From Schistocephalus solidus (lineage: Eukaryota; Platyhelminthes; Cestoda; Diphyllobothriidea; Diphyllobothriidae): a DNA stretch of 64,000 nt. The position numbers were made by a program, and so were the translations under genes. The notes beneath the pieces were generated by a model. It saw only the letters and a program-made list of their open reading frames with translations, was not told the origin of the DNA and searched no databases. The stretch spans positions 37,501 through 101,500 of the forward strand of contig WEDG01008989.1 in NCBI GenBank assembly GCA_017591395.1, given 5' to 3'. This document shows positions 1 to 12,200 of this stretch, piece by piece (within the stretch, counting starts at the first letter, position 1; every line of letters starts with the position of its first letter).

Positions 1-96
1 TCAACGTATTGACAGTGCTTGACCGCCATACAATAGCCATATGTACATTTTTATTTATTTGTACTACATATTTGGATATTATTCGGTTCCACCAAG

Positions 97-290
97 CGAC
101 AGGATCTCTCCCTCCACGCTTGAGGATGTGATCGCGCAGTGTGTTGTGGTTGAGGCGAAACGGACAGCTATTGAAGAAATTGAACCACCTGCCTCTCCTG
201 ACTCTACCTCCGAACCAGTGTATCCCTCGTCACCAAATGACCACTCGGACGCAGCAGAAACCCTCCCAGCTCAGCCACCAATGCCTGAAG
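97..290 (+). CDS. Exon 1 of the 5'-truncated gene (internal exon)
   Basis: Open frame reading GAC AGG ATC onward, rich in Pro, Ser, Glu and Asp, for example EDVIAQCVVVEAKR then repeated PxSP-like text. The donor is a good GTAAGC at 291, splitting a codon after its first base. The acceptor is either AG at 95-96 or AG at 101-102; both give the same frame and the polypyrimidine tract is only moderate. It is not a first exon, because the methionine upstream in this frame lies in AT-rich non-coding sequence. The composition suggests a disordered region. Confidence 0.5.
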
Positions 291-3200
291 GTAAGCAAAT
301 CACCTTGCGAGTCAGCACCCATACAATCTGGTTTTGTGTGTTTCTTGTTATAGCCTGTCGATTTTTGCAGACAATTGACTTTGTACTGTTCAGTCATCTT
401 GCTTTAAATAGTACCAAAATAAAAGCTTTTTGATATAATTTGGTAGAAGTAGTAAAGCCGCATTAACCTGTGCTAGTTCTTCTGTCGCAAGCTAGGGCGA
501 CCACCACTGTTCCGGAGAGCCCGCTGTGGTGTTTTGTGCGTGAATGCGTTTACTCTGACACGTAAGCAACATTATTTTCACCCTTATTACGTCTACCATG
601 TTCATTCACCAAGAAAGAGGTTTGCGCGCAGTGGCTCACGCGGATGAAACCGTGTCTTCCATACCTCATGGGCTGCTCCGTACCTCCAAGAAAACCGGTT
701 TATAATGAGGGCATCTCGGGTTTCAAATAAGTGAGAGCACCATAACATACACACTAGGAAGGAGGCATTGCAGCCTGGCCCAAATTTCTGACGAGGATCT
801 TGTTATTTCTTCAGTAGGCAACCTCCCAAGTAACGAGTATGGTAACGGTTACAACGCACGTGTTGTTGTTTGTAGTGCGGAGACTGGGCGCTGGATCCGA
901 GTGAAGAAACCTTTCCCCTGGTATTCCCATGGCCAGTTTGAATCAGTATGATTAGAATGTAATTTTGAGCTGTGACTGATGTGATCTAAGGTCTCCGTCT
1001 AATGCGTTCCGCACACGCGATGCGTCGTTTGTCATTGACGGTGTTGACCAGTTTAATCGCACCACTGTTGTACAAGTGAAGGGTGCTATTTCAGCGATTG
1101 TGTTGACTATGTCCATACGATGCCGCAATATGCGAGAATAGTATGGATAGATAAGAGAAACTTGGCGGATGTTCGTCGGGGTGCATAAAACTGGTTCCAC
1201 AGCCGTTATCCAATCGGGTCCATGATATTATTTGACAGGTAGTTATTGCTGCATATGCGGTATTTTAGGACTTTGAGCCGGTTGCGAAAGCCCAGCAGTT
1301 TCTTTCTGGTAGACTGTGCTACGATGTAATCAGTAGAAGAGGACGCAATGCGTGGACACAAATTTCGCTGTTGTTGCATCGTTCATTGCAGTCATTTCAT
1401 TCCACATTGGGACCACAACCGCCATAGGAAATTATTTAAAAGGGTGCCTCCCCGCTACACCAATTGGCTTGAAACTGCAGAGTCCTTGCGCTGTGCAGTT
1501 GCCTTGGGTTCAGTGTATTCCACAGTTGGCGTGGGTTGGTACACGACGCTGCTTTTCTGAGTGTTGATACATATCCTGAAGTTGTTGCGTTGTGAGGCGA
1601 AAATGTACTGACTTTGCCGCTCTCCGGTTTCAATATGGGCGGTCGGTACCGGTCTTTGCGTTGCATTTGATCGCCTGCGCACGACGGCTATTGAATGGGT
1701 TTCGGTTGAGTTGATAGTTAATGTTGACACCGGTTGACTTACCTGTTGCCATCCATCAGCATCGTGAAAAACTGCGAATACAGAGGTAGGGAGTGAGTAC
1801 GTAAGCTTTATTTACCCCGTCCTTGAACGCGAAGGTTTCCGAAGTCGACTCTCACTCTGTGCTGCTCACAAACCGGCTGTCGTTTAGTTATCTGACCACT
1901 TGCATGGGCCACTTGGGGCATCCAAGTTCAATTCGGGTTTTTCATAATCCATCTCGGTTCGCACGTTCCAAGGCACCTGTTGGGCGAAGGTAGTGTTGAA
2001 GTTGGTTCTTATTTCTTCATCTGTGGGCTGCAATTGTCGAACAGCGTACAGAATGTCGTTTCTTCCAAAATCCTCTAGAATCGGCATTGCCGGTAGAACC
2101 AAACAAGCGATTTCCATGAAGCAGTTCCGAAGAAGAAGATAGGATCACTAGCGCAAGTAGTTTTTTTGGGCTGACATTTAAGATTCTCACTCACACCTAT
2201 CGTCAAAGACTACCACATTTTGTCTCTGAAAGAAGTACCTTTCCAGACAAGGAATTAGCAATCAAAAATAATGTGATCAATTATTTCACCACTTATGCTA
2301 TGGAGAAAGATGTTGTATTGGTTATCGCACTCTTATTATTTTTACCTTAGTTCGTAGGAAGAGCGACAGTGAATTTAGGCAAAGGACCTAATTTGGTATA
2401 ACCCCCTCTACAACCCGGTCAGTGGTTCCCCATTTTTCATTGTAAACTGAATACGTTAAAATCGTCATCCAGCCAGTGATCACCAACAACCCCTTCTCGG
2501 ATAGCGCGACCTTTGCATATCCGTACATGTAAGCCGCGGAAGACAGTAGTTTGTTCATTTTCGGCATAGACGTGAGAAGATGGAAAGCGCCAATCTTCGT
2601 ACCTGCATTTCGTCATTCATACCTTCCCGACTTTTTATTGTGTGGGAGGCACAAAGGCACTGGGGAGAGTCATTGTTATGAGGCGGTTTTGGATTTTGCG
2701 TGTGTGGGAGGAAAGCTTACTTCCTGACAATGTCGTTTCTGCGGACAAAGATAACTGAAGCCTAGGGTCTTTGTTTCTTTGGGCGGCTTCTAGAATAGAA
2801 AGTAAAACCTATGCTAACTATCTTTGTTCAGAGGACCGGTATGACTGGGAGGTGACAGGGTCTAACTTGTATCAAGCCAGTTTGCAGGTGACCAGGGTTG
2901 TCGTTCTCTCTAGAGGAGCATGAATAATATTAGTTGCTAGATTGACTCAAGTGAATATGGGAGGAAACTTTGGCCAATGGAGAGGGATGAAGGTTGTGGG
3001 TAATCACGACCGGTACATGCACTCCTTCACCGAGCTGTGTTTATACACTTCAGGTAGTCTCCACGTTCACTATGGCACAGGATTAGCTTACTAAAAATGC
3101 TATTAAAAGGAGCCTAGGTCGTACACGAGAATACCGTTGCTCTGCTCCAGATTTTAGCTATTAGAATTTGGAGGTTGTGGCTGATTTGGTGCAAGACCTC

Positions 3201-6200
3201 CATCTAGTCTGTGTCACACATGCACTCGGACACCAGCTACATGAGGTAAATTTAATTAACCTGATGTCGATCTGCTGTAGCAGGTTCGTTGGCATCCTTC
3301 CCCGCCACCATTTTTAGAGCGTTTAATGCATTATTTTGAGGACGTAAATCCTAGATACGCTTCACTCTGGTCCTCACATATCTTACTACTGGCCAGTTGG
3401 GACCCAGCCCACTGGAGATGAAAGCGGGTTTTGTGGCTCCCTCTAGGCATAAGTCCTCCCATCACGCGTGTCAGAATCACGGCCGTCCGGATTCGCCGGA
3501 TAGAAGACCTTCAGTGAGAAGTAAATTGGTCACGAGACGCAACACAGTCGCCACATCCAGTGGCATTTCGCTCTCGGCCGAGCTACTGGCAGAATGTACC
3601 AATCAGGATGAACTTCAAGTGCAAAAACCACATTGTACAGACAGCTTAGATTTACGACCAGACTGTCCAAGTAGGAATTATAAGTGATTAAATACATTTT
3701 CCGATTCCGCACTTTATCTTCATATGCGGCTTATCGTACTTGGTCACAAAGAGGCTATGTAATCAGCATCGAATTGCACCCCAGTTGGCTCTTTGCGGTA
3801 TACCGAAATGGATTTGGGCAATGGATTTGGAAATGGGTCAGTTGTCGGACACTGAAGAAAATGTTGCTGATACCTTGACGCAGGCCTATCCGGAAAAAGT
3901 TACTTCCCGATGTATTTTGTGGAAAGCCTTATGTCCCTGTTCAGTGGGCATATTTTTCTGTCCTGTCTTGCAGGCCCTACTGATCGCTCCTGGAGCTCTC
4001 ACCAACTGGGGAAATTTGTGCTGCTGGTAAACTCCTCGCCGGTTCAACTGACGAGATCCACATGCGCTGCCTGTTTTAATTCCCCCACTGAAGGAGCCCA
4101 CACAAGTTGCGTGTTTTGGCCCACTTGTTCAGAAATATGGCAAAACTCACAGGATGAATCGAAGGTAACGCCAAGCATACTATACTAAGCATAATTGCAA
4201 TAGTATCATTCACAAATATTCAGCAAAGGCCACTTGTAGCAGACTGATTACCTGAGGATGGCTTTCACGCTCGCATTTAGTTTGACAGAAGCGACTTATC
4301 TGATTCGTCTGAATTGGCCTTAGGCTGTTTGTATGATGTGTCTAGGGAGAGATGGCACTTTAGCTAAAGGGCCCATCGCTGTTATTGCCTAGCTGGGATC
4401 GTTGGTTAATGACCTCTGGTCCTGTTTGACGTCCAAATGCTGCCTGCGGTTCCACCCGTCACACCCAGCAAGCGCCTCACCTTCTAGGTGATAGCATCTG
4501 AGAGTTAATCGACGTTTCTTCATGCAAAATGTTTCACATGATTTTTCCTTCTGATAGACCACTTACCCCTCTAGAATGTGCGTTTTGCAGTATTCCGCTG
4601 GCAGTAAGTGATGCACTTTTATTATCTTTCGTCTGTCTAGACGGTGTACCTTTCCGTCAAACCGGAATACCTTCTTCCCTGGGGATGCGAGAAGCTGAGT
4701 GATGACGAACTCTGGGAATGCTATCTGGGCAGTCTCCTGGACTGCGCAGATTGTCCGCGCAGCCTTAACCGTAAGTCTCTTCCGACACATGCATCATCTG
4801 AAATGCAGGGTTTCAAAACTAGACAGAGGAGTATTTTAGGCATCAACGCATACCTTTTGCATTAATGTCCGTGGCAGGACACGGGAATACGAATTTATCA
4901 TAATCCAGAGACGTTGGATGTTGGGACTTTCGGAGGAGATTAGGATCAGTGTTAAAGTTAAGACAGGTTTAGGGTTAAGGCTATGACTAGGGTGAAGCTT
5001 TGGGTTAAGTTAGTGTTAGGAGGAGGGCTTCGACACAGTAAGATTTATGCCTCCCGGAATTTCACACAAGGCAACCCGTATTGCCAGGGGAAAGTATTTC
5101 GTATTCCCATACCTTACCATGTTCACAAACATTTTTAATGCACTCAATGCGCGTGCCTTTATTTCATTGCTTATGACATCCACGTCGATATTCTTCGTAA
5201 GCCAATTAAGTGCTTATGGTTGGAATACGAGTCTTCAGCTGGATACGTGCAAAGGTAGTGCGCACTTTGAGTTTAAAGTAGACACACTCACTTATAGTTG
5301 CAAAGTTATGCTACCCCCACCTGAGAGAGAGAGAGAGAGAGGGTGGGGAAAGTGAGAAGATTTCTTACTCGGGTGATCGAAAGTTGCAGCCAAAAATTCT
5401 CGACATCTTGAATTACAGAAATGTGAAATAAACGGGAGGAAAGCGTGTCACGATCTTAAGAAACCGTATGATCCTGGAGGCAGCAATTTTGACCTCAATC
5501 AGACCCTCACCCCAAGGGTGATTTGAAGGTTTACAAACCTTCTGATGCGACTGTATTGAATCGGGTGGCCATGGAGGTCATACTTTTTGAGGTCTCTAGA
5601 TCTATATTCTCGTCTTTTGATGAAATGAAAATCAGACGCGATAGGATTTGTGATGGGGAGTCTGACTTCCCGCTTGAGGTAGGTTGTTTTACTGGGTTCT
5701 TTAATGAGCCCGGCTTACCACCTGTCCGTCAAACTAAAAAGGATACCAAACAGTAAATCTTTTTGTTGCTGTTGGCTATAGCGAGCACGAAACTCGGCGA
5801 CGGTATTTTACGTAACTCCACATAAAAACGAGAAGCAAAGACGCCAGGTAATAGGGGTTTTGTGTTGGGGGAGAGGGAGCGGTGGATAAAAACTCCGTGA
5901 AGATGAAATGCCAAAAATTGCATTAACGCCATTACCTTGTTTAAGTACACCAATGCCAATGTTAACTCGAGTGTTTAGTTTTTAAAAAAATATGAAAAAG
6001 CCAGTACTGGGCTTTAAACTAGTACCTATGTCGGGAGTATGCTATACCATCTTCGCCATATACATTTCATACTACTTGTAGTACGACTTATTTGTAGAAT
6101 GGGCATTACGTGCTTATCCCACAGTGGTTGATTGTCTTAGTCCCAGAGGTTCATTGAAATTTCGGGTCTGACCCAAAACGTCATGCCCGGATCACCTGAC

Positions 6201-9200
6201 TCCACGTTCTGCACTTAATAATTTCAGAAATTATTTTCCCGATTACTCTCTGGAGTCCATATACCAAAAACCGCATAAAGAACGCTGGGGGACCAACTGA
6301 GGAGCCGAACCCCTCGTTGCTGCGTCATGCAGTAGCAGAAACATCGGCGAAACGTGTCTGGGCTAGTACCTATGTCGGAAGTATGGTATACCATCTTCGC
6401 CATATGCATTTCATAGTACTTGTAGTACGAATTATTTGTAGAATGGGCATTACGTGCTTATCCCACAGGGGTTGATTGTCATCTACCCAGATGTTTATTG
6501 AAATTTCGGGTCTGACCCTAAATTCATATCCGGATCACCTGACTCCATGTCCTGCACTTAATAATTTCAGATATTATTTCCCAAAGATAGAACTGCTTGA
6601 TTAGCCGAATCATCAGCAACTCGAAAACTAAAATTAATTTAAACAACCAATCCACCAAAACATGAAAGATATAACTTAACGATAAAAAAGCGATGGAACA
6701 TATGAAAACGGCCTACAAAAAATGGAAATGAGGACATAACTAAGAGGAAATTTGAAAGGTTATTTCTGTAAACACGTGTTTTCAGTAATTCATCATCGGA
6801 TCTATACAAGTATCTAGAGAATGGAAATATGAAAGTGGACAGGGCTCATAAGTGTTTTATGGTAGGTTAAACCACACAGGTAAATATTGTGGTTTACCTT
6901 GTCTCTGCCGGCAATATTCATCTGTTTATTCTACTAGCCGCTGTGCGGCTACTGGCAGGGCTCTAGAGTGAGCCTAATGACAGAGCGGAACGTGTGAGTT
7001 CCGTTAGCGCTCGGTGAGCATTCATCAACGAATGCAAGTAGGTCACACCGCTTGCATGACGAGGTCGGCGTGTGGAGATCACTAGGACTGGGGGAGGGCG
7101 GAAGTAGGGTAGGCTGTGAGCGGTACTTGTAGGTTGAATCCGGGGCGGGAACATCATTGTCAAGTACGCACAGTAAACAACTGTCAATAGGGGGTAGGGA
7201 AACGTGTGACCACCGGAAGTCGACATCGGCCACGGAAGAGAGAGTGCCTGTATTGGCGGCTACTGACACCACAACACTGGATTCGGTAGCTGTATAGCCA
7301 CTGCTTCGGCTGTTGCTAGCACCCATTGGCGTCGGTTCTTAGAGAAGTTGGCTGGTGTCCGGTAGACAACCTGAAAGGCCTCGTTGGGATCGACTTGGTG
7401 ATTGTGAGAATAGAGCTCGAAATCGATCTGGTTTCACCTTTAACTAGCCAGGTGGGTATATGTTCACGTACCCTCTTTTCCAGGCGCCTCGTTGTGCGTT
7501 GATAAAATTATCACAAAGGCAGTCGGTGCATCTTAGTAGTCCTTATAAGAGCCGTTATGTGGTCATCAGCTGACTATGGTTAACCCCTTTACACATGGTG
7601 TTACTGGCATCTGTGACTTAGTTGTCAGCATAGGACCCATTATGTCTGTTATCGTGAGGTAATATGAACACCTAAAACTAATTTGAAAATCGTACTCCTA
7701 GCGTTAACTCTTAAACCTAAAATAGAACGCAGCTGTAGCAATAAATCTTAAACCTAACCTTAAATCCATCACCCTAACCGTAGACACCAACTCTAGTCCT
7801 AAGCACAAAACCCTAACCTCCTCCCCATTAGTAACAATAAAAATCGAACCTTAATACCCGAACCCCTTACCCTGTTATTAAAACCAGGTACCCACAAATT
7901 ACTTAAGCCTCACCTTAACCGAAACCGCTTATATCACAGTTGCTAGCATACTAGCTTTAACGCAGCATAACTACCTGAATAAAATAAGTAGGCAAGTTTT
8001 GCAACGACAGCTAGGTAAGCCCATGCACAACACCGTTGCTGAAATTCAACTAGCCATAAAACATTCGCATTGACAGAGGCTCCAGCCACCGACCTCTCGA
8101 ATTCCTTTCGAGCTCTCGGTCTCCCGATTTTACTGTTTATAGTGGTCAGCAAAATCACAAACTAATTGCTCTTCCATATTCCTCTACACCAAATGCTTGA
8201 CATATCCTATTTCGTAATGTTGCCGAATGCGAAGGGTGACTGGCTCGGCACAGATTTGGGCTCTGTTTATCTGGAGCCCCCTAACAGCGTTGGAGATAAT
8301 TGGATGAGTGGTAGTCCATATGACTTAAGAGTCCAATTCCTAACTGACAGGGCGACAACCCGCTGATCAATGGCAGAGCCATTGGGTTACTGCTCGGAGC
8401 CCGACTTCTAGGTCAGGGTCCTCTCCGTATAGGGTTGGGTTGTGATTGGCTGACATCGGTAGCTAATCCGCCAGTCTACCCGTCGTTATGTGTACTTCTT
8501 CTAACTTAAACACCGATCTGCACGATAAGCATGCGAATAGTTTGTTATTTTTTTCTGCGTCGTAGAGGAATGGTGTGCAGTTGTAGCTTGAGGCTGAAAG
8601 ACTAGTTACCCGTGACTCCGGTTATTCTGGGTACAACAGGCTAAAATCACTTTAAAGTAGTTAGAATCCAGAGTGAATATGAATACAAAAAAGGCAGGAG
8701 ATCGAATCTCGGTCGCAAGTTGTTGTAATGCTTCCACTTAGGAACCACCCAGTCTCGTCTAAAGTGATAGTATTCAGAAATAAAGCAAGAAATAATATAG
8801 TTATACGCACCTTCGTTCTTTATATCAGACTATGTTATAGATCTTTGTTAATGGAAAGAGACCACTCCTTTAGCGATTGCTCTACACTGTTGTTCACCGG
8901 TACGAATCTAATTATTTGCTTTTGCTGGATTTGTCTGTACCTTATCGGATCAGGGGGTTCTCTTCAAATCGGTTTGCTGTCGTCGAGGCAAATCTGACCA
9001 ACGCAATTTGCGGGGGTCTGCTTATCAGCTTCGTAAGTCTTCTTAGCTAGAGCAAGCGGAACCTTCCAAAGAATAGAACAACCTATCCGCTTCCTCATAT
9101 CACAAGACCGTGAAGAAAGTGTTTTACTGAAAAAATCGAAAATGGTCTCATGAGCCCGATAACTTCGGATCGAATCCAAGTAAACTCTAAAAGAGTAGGT

Positions 9201-12200
9201 AACTTCCTTTGTACAGACTAAATTTAGTTAAAATGTTTAGGAAAAAATGCTGTGCGTAGGAGCACACCCACGCCATGACATGGGAAGGGTCTCTCGGAAA
9301 CTTGTCGATATCAGTTGAGAATTAGCTATAATAATTCAAACCTATGTCTCACTTATGCAACATTAGGGCTGTCGGTGGCAAACATTGTTTGCGGAACCCC
9401 TGATCAATTAATTTCGAGTTTTACCGTAAATGCCTACTTGAATATTGATAGTACAGACGTTTGCGAGTTTTCTGACGGCTTCCGAGAAGTTGCTTGGACT
9501 GCCCGTTATAAGGAAGACGTGACATTTAACTGGATGCAGTTCTCTTACCCAACAAGGCCTAGTGAAGTGTTTTGTACGTCGCTAGCGTTTCAGTTCTTTT
9601 AAAACACGTCTTGCTGACATCAAGTGACAAAATGGTGCTATTTACTCTCATATTCCGTAGTTGAATTTGATTACAAGGTTGTATATTCTAATACCTACCC
9701 CTGATTATAACTCGTCACTTACCCTTTGAATTTACATTTACTTGCCGAGGTCTTTTCCAAACTATAGGTGTAATTTGATAGCACAAGTTTTTGTATCTCT
9801 ACCGTCTGTATGCATCGGTTATCTGCGAGATGAATAATCCCTTTTAGTTTTTTTTGTAGTTCGCGTCAACGTCTCTTCTGGTGACTTAGTATTCGCCGAG
9901 TATCAGTCACTGAATGACTTGTTGGAAGCTTATCCCAGCTTTAGGTAAGTCAGTCAGCATGCATACAAGTTCGCTTTCCATCTCGGTTTACTCTGATGTA
10001 GTCAGGCGTGGAGGCGAATTTTTTACTTAACCAAAAACAAGGAGAAACAGCTTATTTACACCCAGGATCAGTAAATCCTCTTTATTTATTGTCATACAGC
10101 TGTGCTTGCGCCATCCTTTCCAATTGCTCCCAAACACCTAGCACATCTTTCTCCATCGAAAGCGCGTGGACTTGCACACTGATTTATATCTTGGAAGATT
10201 TGAAGAGAGGGGAGGGGAAGGGGTAGGATATACTCGGCTAATAGGCAGGTTCTGTGCAGGTTCTTGTCGGCTGAGATGTAGTGATGAATGCGATTGCCGA
10301 CGGACTGCGCTAGACCAGAGCAGATATTTCTGGTTTGCGTTTAAATGAGATCACACACTCCGTCGGCAGCAAATAAGAAGTATTTAGGCAGTGACTGTTT
10401 TGCTACCGGTTTTTAACGAATGGTAGCGTGTGATGTAGTCGCATAAAGTCGGCTGGCTGCATTTCAAACCTGCGTCCTTTGCTTGTGGAGCATATCATAT
10501 AAATATTTTGCTGTAATTGCTGCACTCTGAATGCCTTTTGATCTTCCAGGGCTGTTAAAAAGCGAGACCTGTTTAGCGACCGACTGGCCTAATTAATTTA
10601 GCGTACTTACATCTCGCTTTTTTACCGTCTTACACTTTTAGACCAACTAAAAACCTCTCCATATTATTGACTATCCTCTCGGAACTGCAGAGGTAATTGA
10701 ATTCAGTTTTTTTATCTGGTAAAAAATTAACGCATTTTTGACTAATATTGTTGGTTATTTCGCCCAAGCGTTTCGCCTGAATCTCCTTATGGAATTCGGG
10801 GAAAAGAAACGGATTGCCTCACTCTAACTGCAATCTCTATGACGCCATTATTAACGATTAACATTTTAGTTAGTTTTTGTCGGAAAGAATGACAACAACC
10901 AGTATCCTTCGGGGCCAGCAATGGTCACTTGCATGTCAGTTAGATTACATTGAAAGGCCTTGCGCAGCATCTATCTCGAACTCCTTCGTAACCACGCTCT
11001 TCCAATGAGAAGACAAAGTCAAGACCGATGGAACTTGCCAGGGACATGTTATCTGATGTCACTGACCCCTATTTGTGCCCGTTGCAGGCGTTTTGTTACT
11101 TGCACGCACAGAAACGAGGATTCGATATTTCATATTTCATGAAGTCCACTTTTACAGGAAATGGTTTTGGCCTAATCCACACTTAAAAGCTTTCATCGCT
11201 GTTACAAATATTGCAAGCCACGATTGTTGGCGCGTGGACTTGTTGGATTTTTGGTAGTCAAGACCGTTTGCGTCTTATCCACGTTAGATTTATCTCGTTC
11301 TTTCCACTATCTCCTCATGTTTCAGCGGGAAATCCGAGTAAAGCCCTTTGAGGATTACATTTGACGCAGTTTCTGGCGTTGAATGGGGCTTCCGTCTGCC
11401 TCGTCTGTCGCCCGAGCCTATCCCTAGTCGTCTGGACATCCATCCGGAGCACGGTGGTTAAAGGAAGAGAGAGTATAATAGAAACCGTACAAGTCTACCG
11501 CAACGTCGCAGCCTGTTTCGTGTTCGTAAGCAGTTAAGTTGCTGACTTGAGATCACGCAAAGAAATTTCTAAAAAAACAGTACTTGGATAGCCAATTCTT
11601 CGTCCTTTTTTAAATATGAAGACGAGAACGTTTTCCTGTGAAATGTGTCCTATATGTATAAAGTTTCTTTCACGGCCATTTACTATAATTAGCATTAAAC
11701 AATGGGCAATCTTGTTGGAACAATTCCAGGGAATGTGGACTGAACTGCCTTCGAAATAAACAGCGTAAACAGTCAAGGCAATTGCAGACATTTATGGGTA
11801 GCATTCTGACTGATATTTTAAAGTCGAGATTATATTTTTTGCGTAGAATTGAGTGCAGTAGTACTTATCTAGCCCTAAGTATACTTGCATACTAATCTCT
11901 AACTCCTATATTTTAAACACACTTTAGTTTATCTACGTGTCTGCATTTGGGTAGACAGGAAACATACTAGTTTTGATGTCATAATGGTTCGACCATTGCA
12001 AACGACAGCAACGACAACTAATTCACAATTCCAACGAAAAAAAGGGATGAACATGTTCTATCCTACGATTGAATGAAGTCAGCATTTCGACTGCCATCTT
12101 CCCTGTTGACAGGAACTAATTCTATCTACTATATCTGGTTGTCGCCAAAGCGACCCCTGCTGTGATAAACTGCGACTGTAGGCGTACACTATCATCTGAT

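Noticed and set aside
3740..4030. Continuous 96-codon frame across the exon 5 acceptor
   Set aside because: It ignores a strong splice acceptor, ends soon after it, and its upstream part has no matching donor; taken as a shadow or intron read-through.
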